This document shows, piece by piece, positions 1-10,300 of a stretch of DNA of 64,000 nucleotides. The notes below the pieces were generated by a model that saw nothing but the letters and a program-made list of their open reading frames with translations, was not told the origin of the DNA and ran no database searches. The stretch is from Thereva unica (Eukaryota; Arthropoda; Insecta; Diptera; Therevidae): NCBI GenBank assembly GCA_949987705.1, contig OX465282.1, forward strand, positions 3,460,501 to 3,524,500, written 5' to 3'. How positions within the stretch are numbered: position 1 is the stretch's first letter; the number at the start of each line of letters is the position of its first letter. Both the position numbers and the translations under genes were made by a program.

Positions 1-174
1 TTTTAAATTCTTGGTTATTTGGTTATGCCCGACTAGCATTTTGGCAGGGGGTGCAGATAGGGCCCCTATAAGCCTGGCCCAACCGCCCCAACGATGGGGA
101 CCCCGTGTGGATTGGCCTATAAGGCTCACACAAATAATCTAACGCCTTGCCTCATTCGTACTTCGTCATAGGGA

Positions 175-459
175 ATGCCCCCATTTGACCGCTTTGAGGA
201 AAAATCATTGCTCCGCTATTCCGAACGGAGAAGGGAGGCCGAAAACGATAATCTAGCCAAACAGGCCCTTGACTGGAATCCGCAAGGACCCCGTCGCGTC
301 GGAGGACCTAGAACAACGTGGAGGAAAACCCTATTAGCAGAGGCCGCAACAACTGGTAGATCCTGGTCGGAGCTGAGAGCTGTCGCACAAAACAGAGTAC
401 GCTGGAGGGCAACTAGTTTCCACCTTATGTCCCATAAGGGATTAAAGGGGAATAAGTAA
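175..459 (+). pseudogene. LINE reverse transcriptase C-terminal tail fragment
   Basis: 94 codons containing LAKQALDWNPQGPRRVGGPR, TTWRKTLLAEA, WSELRAVAQNRVRWR. This is the characteristic tail of many non-LTR retrotransposon ORF2 proteins (LDWNPQG.R..GRP...W....Q.R.RWR). No catalytic domain remains. Confidence 0.75.
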
Positions 460-518
460 GTAAGTAACAACTGCGCCAGCGCCGAAAACTTTACATTCTT
501 AAACGCGAGTGTCGTTTG

Positions 519-612
519 ATCAATACGATCTCCCAACTGAGTACTTGTTACGTCCAATGATGCTTAACCTCATGAACACGAACCAGAACCGGTATATTGG
601 GTATGCTAAATG
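519..612 (-). repeat. 5S rRNA-like segment, copy 1
   Basis: The + strand resembles the reverse complement of eukaryotic 5S rRNA: a cytosine-rich CTCCCAACTGAGTACTTGTT, then TGCTTAACCTC, then GAACCAGAACCGGTATATT and GGTATGC. It is diverged and embedded in a dispersed repeat, so it is a 5S-derived repeat rather than a functional gene. Confidence 0.65.
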
Positions 613-719
613 ATACCCTTCATGGTCACCAACATGATTGCCTGAAATATGTATGAAGCAATGCAACAAGAAAAACTAAAGCTTTGTATTAGTTAAACTA
701 AAGCTTAATGTCCAGTTCA

Positions 720-1284
720 ATCCACATACGTGGCTTCACCGGCTAAAGTCCAGTTCATGTTCAGCTCGTGCTTGAAATTGTTGTTGCTTTTTCGTCATAA
801 ATGCAAAGGCTCACTGTAATGGCATTATATTACTCTCTTTTCAGCGATCTTTTACTTTCAACTTAGGTTCGAGACCAGTTGGGCGAACTGAGGGTTGTGT
901 ATCCTTAGTTGAATATGTGAAAAGGTTATTTTAAAATTTAGTATGCCAACTTGCGCAGCTCGGTCGGTAAACCGGGGAGGTATTAGGGTATTTATTTAAA
1001 GCCTTTCAATAAGCTTTCCGAATACGTAAGGGAGATATTGAATCATTTCATTTGAAATAAGGTTTGCCTACTAGGGCCATTATGAAAATCTGATAAGGCA
1101 TATATCACTTGAGCATCGCTTATTTTTTTTGAGTGGTGTTCATGAGGTTCAGCATGCCCTACATTTGCTATATTGGGGACCTGCGGGAGAATCCTTCTTT
1201 TAGCACGCCCCTAAGGTACTCCTCTTTTTAAATGAATCTCCGCTAAATTTAGGGTACTGTGTAATGTATACTTGTTACGCGTTC
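720..1284. repeat. Dispersed repeat continuation
   Basis: The stretch from ~990 to 1240 (TTCCGAATACGTAAGG, then CTGATAAGGCATAT, TGGTGTTCATGAG) is paralleled at 5090-5106 and again at 5860-6060, on either side of a LINE. This shows a repeat longer than 1 kb. 720-990 shows no recognisable coding content. Confidence 0.55.
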
Positions 1285-1323
1285 AAAAGTACTCGATTCC
1301 TTGAGAATCGATGAGTACTTTTT
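1285..1323. other. Perfect-stem hairpin
   Basis: AAAAGTACTCGATTC is followed by a short loop and GAATCGATGAGTACTTTTT, making a stem of about 15 bp with one bulge. There is no coding context. Confidence 0.5.
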
Positions 1324-1567
1324 GACATTTCTGCGAACTACCTTAGCGTATGCATTATTCGATTTACGGCTGCGACAGATTACAAATACTTATGTAGCTT
1401 ACATCCCGATAACGGCATGCTTAGTATACAAATGCGCCTGCCACACGGGTATTCGTGCTCCCGCTAAAGGCAATAAGTTCTAAAAATCCGCTCGTCACAG
1501 GTATGCACCAGTCTGTTACAAATATTAAAGTATTCGTAATTGACCCTTCCAAACGCGAGTGTCGCTT

Positions 1568-1660
1568 TATCAATCGGTCCCCCAACCAAATACTCACCAC
1601 GTCCAATGCTGCTTGACCTAAGCAATCGAATGAAACCGGTCTACTAATTATGTATAATGG
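1568..1660 (-). repeat. 5S rRNA-like segment, copy 2
   Basis: CGGTCCCCCAACCAAATACT, CGTCCAATGCTGCTTGACC, then ATCGAATGAAACCGGTCTAC. The block order matches the reverse complement of 5S rRNA and the other three copies. Confidence 0.65.
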
Positions 1661-2344
1661 TACCTACTCTTTATTTTTTAAAGTCTCAATTTTGATCTTT
1701 TTGGTGTAAAAAACTGTGAGCTTATTTTGGGCTATTCCGTTCATGCCTGTAGAGAAGAATTTTTATTCGGGCGTACTTTGCCTCTCCTCCTTTCTGTAGC
1801 TTCACAGTAGCACATCAAGTGCTCCGCAATTTCAGGAGTTGCCCCGCAGAACCGACTGCAGTTGGACAGATGATTGTACCTGCGATAACGAGACAGACCA
1901 GCCTTTGAACCTTGGACCGATTAATCATATTTCCCTTTTGTTTGGTCTTGACCCACTATACAATGGTTGCATTAGTGTCCATTGGCCTTATGACTGACTG
2001 CTGTGTACAGTCAAAAACTTTTGTGTATATTTGGTAGGTTTGAGAATAGATCGTAGGTTATTTTTTATACCCTCAACCAAAAGGAACAGCTGAAAAATCT
2101 AAAAAAAATTGTAATTTTGGGAATTGTCACTTCAGCTTAGTTTCAATAGCTACATGGCCTACCTATTGTTTGACAGCTTCTTAAATGTAAAATTATCATT
2201 AAATTGAAACATTCTATTCCACAATAAGCAATATAGTATACTCAATATACCGTTAGATCCATAGCGGCCGTCTCAAGAGGGCGGATTACCACTTTCTTCA
2301 CAGCCCCCTCGACATGGGTATCAAATGAAAGGGTATGATAACTA
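1661..2344. other. No recognised gene
   Basis: AT-rich sequence with no coherent frame. 2236-2270 repeats a motif found again at 3123-3155 (TATACTCAATATACCGTTAG). Confidence 0.5.
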
Positions 2345-3122
2345 AAAGTAGTATTTTTTTTTTTATGTGGCAGTGCTAAACTCAGGAATCACCCTTTGTA
2401 CTACCAGTCCGTCATGTCGTTTGTCACGTCATGGTGCAATGTCTAGCAGCAAGCTTAGTACGTGGGGGGGGGGGAATATGTTAAGGGTTAAGGGGGTGTG
2501 AAGGGGTGTTGAAGAAGGTGGCGATGAACCCCGCGTTTGAACTCTTGGATGTTGTAGGAGCTCGGAAATACTGACTGCGAGAGATTATTCCACAGTCGAG
2601 TTGTTCTATTTACAAACGAATTCATATCTTGTTGAGTGCGTGAAAGGGGGAGTTGTAGGTAAAGGGAATGAGACGAGTGGGCTAATCTGGTGTTGCGGTT
2701 ATAAGATTGCCGTGGAGGCAGGAGAGCGTTTATTTCGGAGGAACAGTCGCTATAATAGTAGCGATAAAATTTTGTTAGTGCTGCTACATTCCTACGGTGG
2801 CTCAAGGGGTCGATGGTTGAGCAGGCGGTGTCGTCTTCAATTAATTTAAGGGCCTTTTTTTGGACCTTATCTAACCATGCCAAGGTGGTTATCGACGCGC
2901 CGCCCCAGACGAGGGAGTTATATTCGAGAAGAGGCCGAATGTAGGATTTATAAATAACAGCACGGGCCGATGGCTGGAGGAGGAACTTGCACCTCTTAAG
3001 AAATCCCAAGCACTGGGATGCTTGTTTGGCGATTTGGAATATGTGGTCATTCCATCGCAAGTCTTTGGCTAATGTCACGCCTAAGATGTGTAGGGATGGG
3101 TCGGCCTTTAGTTCCACACACG
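2345..3122 (-). mobile_element. CR1/jockey-like LINE, 5'-truncated 3' end
   Basis: Reads on the - strand as the C-terminal ~209 residues of a non-LTR reverse transcriptase (VTLAKDLRWNDHIFQIAKQ, SYIRPLLEYNSLVWGG, DPLSHRRNVAALTKFYRYY). A 3' UTR follows, containing a poly(G/C) tract (2465-2475) and ending in a poly(A) tail next to ACATAAAA. The frame is open, so the copy is fairly young. The catalytic YADD region is absent. The family is the commonest LINE in this window. Confidence 0.85.
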
Positions 3123-3990
3123 TATACTCAATATACCGTTAGGTCACTGGCGGCCTTCCAAAAATCCATGTATCTGTTCTTTGAGGCACTTCATCTGTGT
3201 AAAATTCACATCTCGAAAAATACCAAGTTAATGGATGGTTTTTATTGGCTACTATTGGCTTATGGGTCCAGCGAGGCGTACTGAGTCCCAGCTAATTTGG
3301 CTATATTATCTTAAGGTTGGATTCTGTCTATTTTTGTCAACGATTATTGGTTTTGGGAAAAGTCAGTCCCAGTACTCGTAGTCAGCTGCAAATAATAATG
3401 CAAAACATCCGATTATAAAGTCAAAATTCATCTGAAATTTTTACCACAGAACAAAAAGGTGTTTCTGATGTTTTTCTACAGACATATCATTTTCACCTTG
3501 ATTCACTACTGTAGGCACAAATTACTATAAATTTCCATGGAATATGATTGCCGTCGCCATTATTATGTGTTGATACACAAAAATCTCTTTTTAACAACGC
3601 TTTTTTCCTCCTATTTTTATCACCGCAAAACATCTCAATAATAAATGTAAATTATAAAAGTTATTAGCATAGGAAAAACCGAAGCTGGGTGTGTGGGAGG
3701 GGGTGGAGGGGAATTGCCCCACCGAAACACATTTGTTTTGTTTGCATTGAACTACTTACTCATCCAATGAGTAATAATTTCCACGAAAAATATTCACCCG
3801 CAATTTGCATTGCAAATCATCATTTTCATATTGTTAGAACTTCAATAGAAATTTGTGTGGGATAAGAATGTGAGAGAATTTTCGTGGGAAAAAACTGAAA
3901 AGAAAATCAAAATAATTAATGTTTATTTTCCCGCAGTGATTTTATGTTTGTGTTAAGAATTACAATAAATAATACAAAACAATACTATCA
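3123..3990. other. Region upstream of Rgl exon 1
   Basis: AT-rich, no coding frame of note. It should hold the 5' UTR and promoter or a 5' intron of Rgl. The in-frame TAA at 3970-3972 closes the frame upstream of the start. I see no convincing promoter motif. Confidence 0.4.
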
Positions 3991-4389
3991 ATGTTTTGTC
4001 CAACAAATGAGACTTTTCAAAGCTTAACTGAAAAAACAAAATTACTGGCTCAAAAGTGTACTCAGCAAATACGTGTTGCTGCTCAGCAACATATTCAGCA
4101 ACAGCAGCAGCAACACCAACAGCAGCAACAGCAACAACAACAACAGCAGCATCAAACATTGTTTCAACAACAACAACAACATCATCCGCAAAATTCTCCA
4201 TCGAGGAGAAAATCGCATTGTCGCCGTCACAGTAATGGCGATGATCTGAGCAGCCGCAGTGGAAATGATGATGATTATGTTAAGAAGAGTTCAAATTTTA
4301 AGTATTTGTGCGCATGCACCGGAGGAACGCTAAGAAGTTTCACAAGGAAAAATAAAGATGGTCACGCCACTGTTAAGTGGTATGTCAAG
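3991..4389 (+). CDS. Rgl: Rgl exon 1: polyglutamine N-terminus
   Basis: This exon has 133 codons from ATG to the donor AAG|GTAAAT. The first 30 residues are ordinary. About 30 residues of glutamine with scattered histidine follow, encoded by mixed CAG/CAA codons. A basic Arg/Ser/His stretch and an acidic Asp run come next. The last third (CACTGG near the middle, ending WYVK) has no motif I recognise. The mixed codons make a simple sequencing slip less likely, and the phase fits exon 2 exactly. Linkage to exon 2 across 15 kb is inferred from phase and strand, so this is the least certain exon. Confidence 0.7.
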
Positions 4390-7300
4390 GTAAATGTTTA
4401 ATGGAAATGAATTCGTTATTTTCTTTGTTGTTGAATTTTTAATGTTATATGGTAGACGATTTAGAATAAACTTAAAGAAATACATAAGTATGTCGAGACA
4501 GGCTATGCGCTATATATTTTTCGACATTAGACAGCGATTTTTGCTCTGTGTAATAAGGTAATCGAAAGGTGGTCGTTTTAGACGTCTGTTTCTGCTAACA
4601 TATGACGCAACTGATGAACAATACACATAAGTAAGACTTGTTCCCAATCCATACTCCAACTTCAAGCTCGGTTACGCAGGCTAGCGTATTAAGGGTTGGA
4701 GAAAGGGCCCCTATATGGACCCACCCTATATGGATTGCCTTCTAGGGCCCACAAGGACTTTTAACGCCTTGTCTCATAAGCAATATCCCATGTGGCCCTC
4801 GAGGGAAAAATCATTTGCTACCCGATCCCAAGTGGAAAAAAGAGGCTTAAAAATATGATTATGTGAGTAAAAACTGCGGCGGTGTCAAAAGCTTTACATT
4901 TTTTAACTCAAGTATCTTTTTGCCAAGCGGTCCCCCTACTAAGTACCAATCACGTCCTATGCTGCTTGACCTCAATAATCGAAAGAGGACATGTCTACTG
5001 AGTATGCTAAATGACATCATTCATGACCACGAACTGCCTGAAATATGAAACAAGGCAACAACAAAAACTAGAGCTTAAGTGTAAAAAGCTTTGCGAATAC
5101 GTAAGGCGTGACATTAGCCAAAGACTTGCGATGGAATGACCACATATTCCAAATCGCCAAACAAGCATCCCAGTGCTTGGGATTTCTTAAGAGGTGCAAG
5201 TTCCTCCTCCAGCCATCGGCCCGTGCTGTTATTTATAAATCCTACATTCGGCCTCTTCTCGAATATAACTCCCTCGTTTGGGGCGGCGCTCCAATAACCA
5301 CCTTGGCATGGTTAGATAAAGTCCAAGAAAAGGCCCTTAAATTAATTGATGACGATACCGCTTGCTCCACCATCGACCCCCTCAGCCACCGTAGGAATGT
5401 AGCAGCACTGACAAAATTTTATCGCTACTATCATAGTGACTGTTCCTCCGAGCTAAACGCTCTCCTGCCTCCACCGCATTCTTATACCCGCAACACCAGA
5501 TTAGCCCACTCCTCTCATTCCCTCCACCTGCAACTCTCCCTTTCACGCACTCAACAAGATATGAATTCGTTTGTTAATAGAACAACTCGGCTGTGGAATA
5601 ATCTCTCGCAGTCAGTATTTCCGAGCTCCTACAACATCCAAGAGTTCAAACGCAGGGTTCATCACCACCTTCTTCAATTCCCTCCCGTTCCTTTATAACC
5701 CCTCCAACCCCCCCCCCCCCCCCCCCCGTACTAAGCTTACTGCTAGACATTGCACCATGACGTGAGAAATGACATGACGGACTGGTAGTACAAAGGGTGA
5801 TTCCTGAGTTTAGCACTGCCACATAAAAAAAAGATGCTGGGATTACCCCATCTCATTTTAAATAAGCGCGTCATTAGACCCTTATGAGAAACTGATATGG
5901 CATACCTCGATTCAGATTTTTTTGTGTGGTGCCCATGAGAACTCTAAAGGGACAGACCTCTTTCGGCATCTCTCTCATTTTTCATTCATGGAGAACCTAG
6001 ACAGAAATCCCTCTTTCGGCATGCCATGCATTTGCAACATGGAGCCCATATATTGCATGAGGCATGTCCGCTTTAATTGCTAATCGGGAATCAATATGTC
6101 TCTCTCGATGAGATTTGCCTCCATATTGACAAGGATAAGTATTAATTACTCAAATGGTTGGGACGACAACACCTAAAAATAGACCACGCGCCATAAAAGA
6201 AGGGAATCTTAAAATAGCTGTTTCCACGGGCAATTAGAATCTCAAGTCTGCACAAGCGAGCAATATAAGTGTTTAAACACGCAAATAAACCGGCTCATCT
6301 ATATTTTCAATCACAAATTCACATGCGCATTCATTTCCCTTATTTTATGGCGTGGGGTCTAATTGACGATTGAATTCATGCAGCTGCCATCTCGAACGAT
6401 CTCGGATGAGCAATATTTGCAGGAATATATTGTGATCCATAGGAGAGGGCCCAGGACAGGTCTTTGCGGAACACTGTAAGTTATCTTGTATATTGGCGGC
6501 CGATCTTCGGATTCACAACAAAGTGACCTACCTTCTTTCCTTTTTAGGTAAAATACCAAATGGCAGTTCCGAAAGGGAGGATTTTTGTTTGACGACCCAC
6601 CAGAGCTCAAGGTAACCGACTACCATTCCAGAGGTTCGTGGTTTCAATCTCTGTGACATGATCATTCGTCTGTCCGTTTTCTTTGCCCTGAGCAACTTTT
6701 ATTATTTCTTATCTTCTTTCTACACAACAATTCCCTTCCTTTCTCCAGTAGTCCCCTCTAAGCATAATAAGCGGGGAAGCAGATCTCTTATTCGATCATT
6801 GAAGTCGGCTTTCTGTTGCAGTAGCACGTGGAACTGGTGCAATAGAAACGCGTGTTAACGTTGTCAGTTATTGTAGTCTACTATAGCTGATCTCGGACAG
6901 CTGGACCTCGTCGATCAGCGGAAGGGAATGAAACACGTCGACTTTGAGCAATACCCAAGATTGAACAAAGAAGTTCGACTGAAAATGAAATTGGAACGAG
7001 AAGCGTACTGGAATAACGTTACGGCCGACATGGAAAAAGCGGCGTCGAAGCACGAGTACCTTACGCTGTACCAGACAATCCGCTGGTTAGGCGGCAAAAC
7101 AACATCAACAAAAAATCGGATGGAACTTTTGTGACTTCTCCCTATGAACGGCTGCAGCGGTGGAGAGAATTCTTCCACCAGCTGTACAACCACGATCCGC
7201 CGCAAGGTCCAGCACCCGAACCGTCGATTTTCGAATAGCCGACGAATCAGTTTCTAGATACCGAACCGACAATTATCGAGGTGAAGGCAGCAATAAAATC

Positions 7301-10300
7301 GCTGAAAATGGAAAAGCGCCGGGAACAGACCAAGTAACAGCCGAGATGATCAAAGTCGGCAGTGATGTCTTATCACAACGACTTCATGTCCTCATAACAC
7401 AGATATGACATTCGGCGTGGAGGAAAGCAATCGTTGTCCTAATTTTGAAGAAAGGCGACAGTCGGGAATGCAAGAATTATCGCGGTATTAGCCTCCTTTC
7501 GATCGTCGGCAAAGTATTTACGAAAATCATACAATCGAGGCTACAGAAACATCGAGAGAAAACGAGCCGGAAAGAACAAGCGGGATTTAGACCACATCGA
7601 GGATTTATTGATCAAATATTCGCTCTTCGTCAGCTAATGGAAGAAAGTACTGTCGTCGTTTTTATCGATTTCAAATACGTTTTCGATTGGATTCGGTTGG
7701 AACCGAGCACACGCCATTGAGAATCATCCAACTTCTCCAAGCGTCGTGCGATGGTTCAACCAGCAGAGTTCGTATTCGAAGCGACTTATCCGAGGAGATC
7801 CCGTTTCAAACGGCTGTCCGATAGGGAGACGTCGCTTCGCCACTTATCTTCAACGTCGTGATCGACGCGATTATGCGTAAAGCATTCGATGGGCGACTCG
7901 AAGTTCGATACGACGACAACAACTTCGTAACCGACTTAATGTTCGGCGACGATAGCGCCGTCTTCACCGACACGGATGCCGAAGCAACGGACACCTTATA
8001 CGACATTTCCCGCATCGGTCAGTCATACGGGTTAAAAATCAATGCGAAAAAGATCAAAGTGCTCACAACAGACGGATCGAGGGCCAGTGTTCACCTCGAT
8101 GGAACCAAAATCGAACAGTTTCCGAAGGTTCAAATATTTGGGATCATTGGTTGAGGAAACGAAAGTAGCATGGACGTCCGTCGTTCACAGCCGCATCGGC
8201 CAGGAAACAGCAACCTTCGCCTCGCTCAAGTGGTGCATATGGAAACGAACAAATATTTCCATCAAAACAAAAGTACGTCTTTACCGAACGTTGATCCTTC
8301 CGATTCTTCTTTATGGATCTGAAACGTGGACACTGCTCAAACCGGACGTTAAGAAGCTCGAAGTTTTCCAATTGCGATGCCTGAGGCTGATCCTCAGAGT
8401 CTCACTCCCCGATCGCTTTCTAAACGAGACACTTCGACAAAGATGCGATCAGTACTGATCGTTGCCGAATGGATGATAACTGCTTGAGGTTCAAAGGACT
8501 ATGTATTTATTAAATAAAAAAAATTAAATGTGTTCATTCGGTGATCTTTAAGCGGATAAGAGTTAGCATGAGAGTTTATATAATATATTATTTAAAAAAA
8601 AAAGACGTAACCTCTCCCAAAAAAAATTGTAAACAACTTCATAACCCATAAAGATCATGCAGATGCCCATCGATTACGTGTTTATTTGGTCTAATTACTC
8701 TGAAAATTTTTGTGTTTTTTGGTGTGTGTTGTTGTTGTGGTATAAACACAATAATTTTCCTGCTATCTGGATGACTGGAAGTGCAATTTCAACCAGACGA
8801 TATACATATTTCATGCCTGCCCTCTCTCTCTCACCTATTGATTGCACAATATCATAAAGTCGCAAAAACAAGGTATCTCTGAAATCTCTCATTACTAAAG
8901 GTTACGCAGCCTTGACCACAATTACAATTCCCCAGAAATTTTTTCTCTTATAATTTTTGTGTTTTCGTTTATAAGTTTGTGCTTGAGCGGATTTCAGACT
9001 ATGCCGAACTAGCGCAACGATCACTTTAGACATTAGCGTATGTTTCTAGCTTTCTAGACAGTTTTATTGTATCCAACGACATTCAACAGCGGAACATCCC
9101 GTCTCTAGTTGTCGACCTGATGGCATTTTTATATAAGAAATCTGTGTAGAAGTCGCAAGACCCCGCATATAGTATGTCTCAAGAGGAGTTCATTATGGGA
9201 GTCAACCATGCGACAATGTCATTCGCTTTGTCGTACAAAATGGGCTCGGATTTTGGGCTGATCATTTAATTGCCGTGTTGGATTTTCCAGGTATTCTCCC
9301 GTCTCTCCCTCTTCTGGTTTTTTTTGATACACCTTTGAGGTGAATGTATAGCAGCCACATATATAGGACAAAGATTTTTTGTTTCCTTCCTTATTGTGAA
9401 GCTTTATTTCTGTGAGGCTTTTCTCCCCTTTGCAATCCGATTGCGTGTTCTTTAAGAATGTTCACATTTTTTTTTTGTGCGTTATGTTTAATGACCATTA
9501 AATTAAACACTTTACCTGAACACAAAAGGTGAGTGAACTTCGATTTTTTGTGTTGTTGTTGTTGTTGTATAAAACTTGTATCAAGAATATTTTTATAAAT
9601 AATGTAAAAACTCCAAATGCGAAGAAAAACAGGAACTTTTATGATAATCAAAAAATGAATGATTCAAATCTTGGCGATTTAAAATTTTTTCTCTGTTAAA
9701 TCGCCTCGTTTAAAGGTCATCCTGTCTCAACCGTTCCTGGTGAAAGATTCTGTTTATCATTTATTTACATCAAAACTTTGAGGATTTTAAACAGAACAAA
9801 ACTAGTTGGGATGTGGGTTTGACCCCTTCGGTCCAAATGATTAACTTCCCAGTCGTCCATAAATTACGTGAGGCGATTTTTGCGATTTTTCAACCACCCC
9901 TCCCCCTTGGTGAGATTTCGTGAGTTTGGCTCGACCCCCTGCCCCTCCCTCATAATCTCACGTGAGATTTTTCAGATTTAAAAAAATCTATTATTTAACA
10001 ATAAAAATATGTACGTAAGGTAACCGCTAGCTTTAATTATAGGTAACTGATAATTCGAACTTCTACTTGTCCCTCCTCTATTCCACTCGCTTTGTCCGCT
10101 TCTAGTGGACACACAGCTACCAAAACCTGAGAGCACTCATGATCAACAAGAATTTCATTACGGCTACTATGCTACTTTCTGGCCTTCGCATAAAAATTTT
10201 GATGTAGGATGTAGCCATATGTTAAGGCAACCAAAGTTATCGCCACACCTCCCCGGGCGTCAAGTGAATAGGGCCTGCAGTCCAAGAAAACTGAAAAAAT

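Larger units (their letters stand above)
40..720 (+). repeat. Composite dispersed repeat, copy A
   Basis: Its 5' part (runs of GGGCCCCTAT, then CCTATAAGGC and ACGCCTTG) matches 4690-4860. Its middle carries a LINE-type C-terminal peptide and its 3' part a 5S-rRNA-like segment. The same order is seen in copy B at 4670-5106. Confidence 0.7.

Noticed and set aside
3953..4230. Leucine- and valine-rich frames on the - strand
   Set aside because: They are the antisense of the CAG/CAA glutamine codons of Rgl exon 1.
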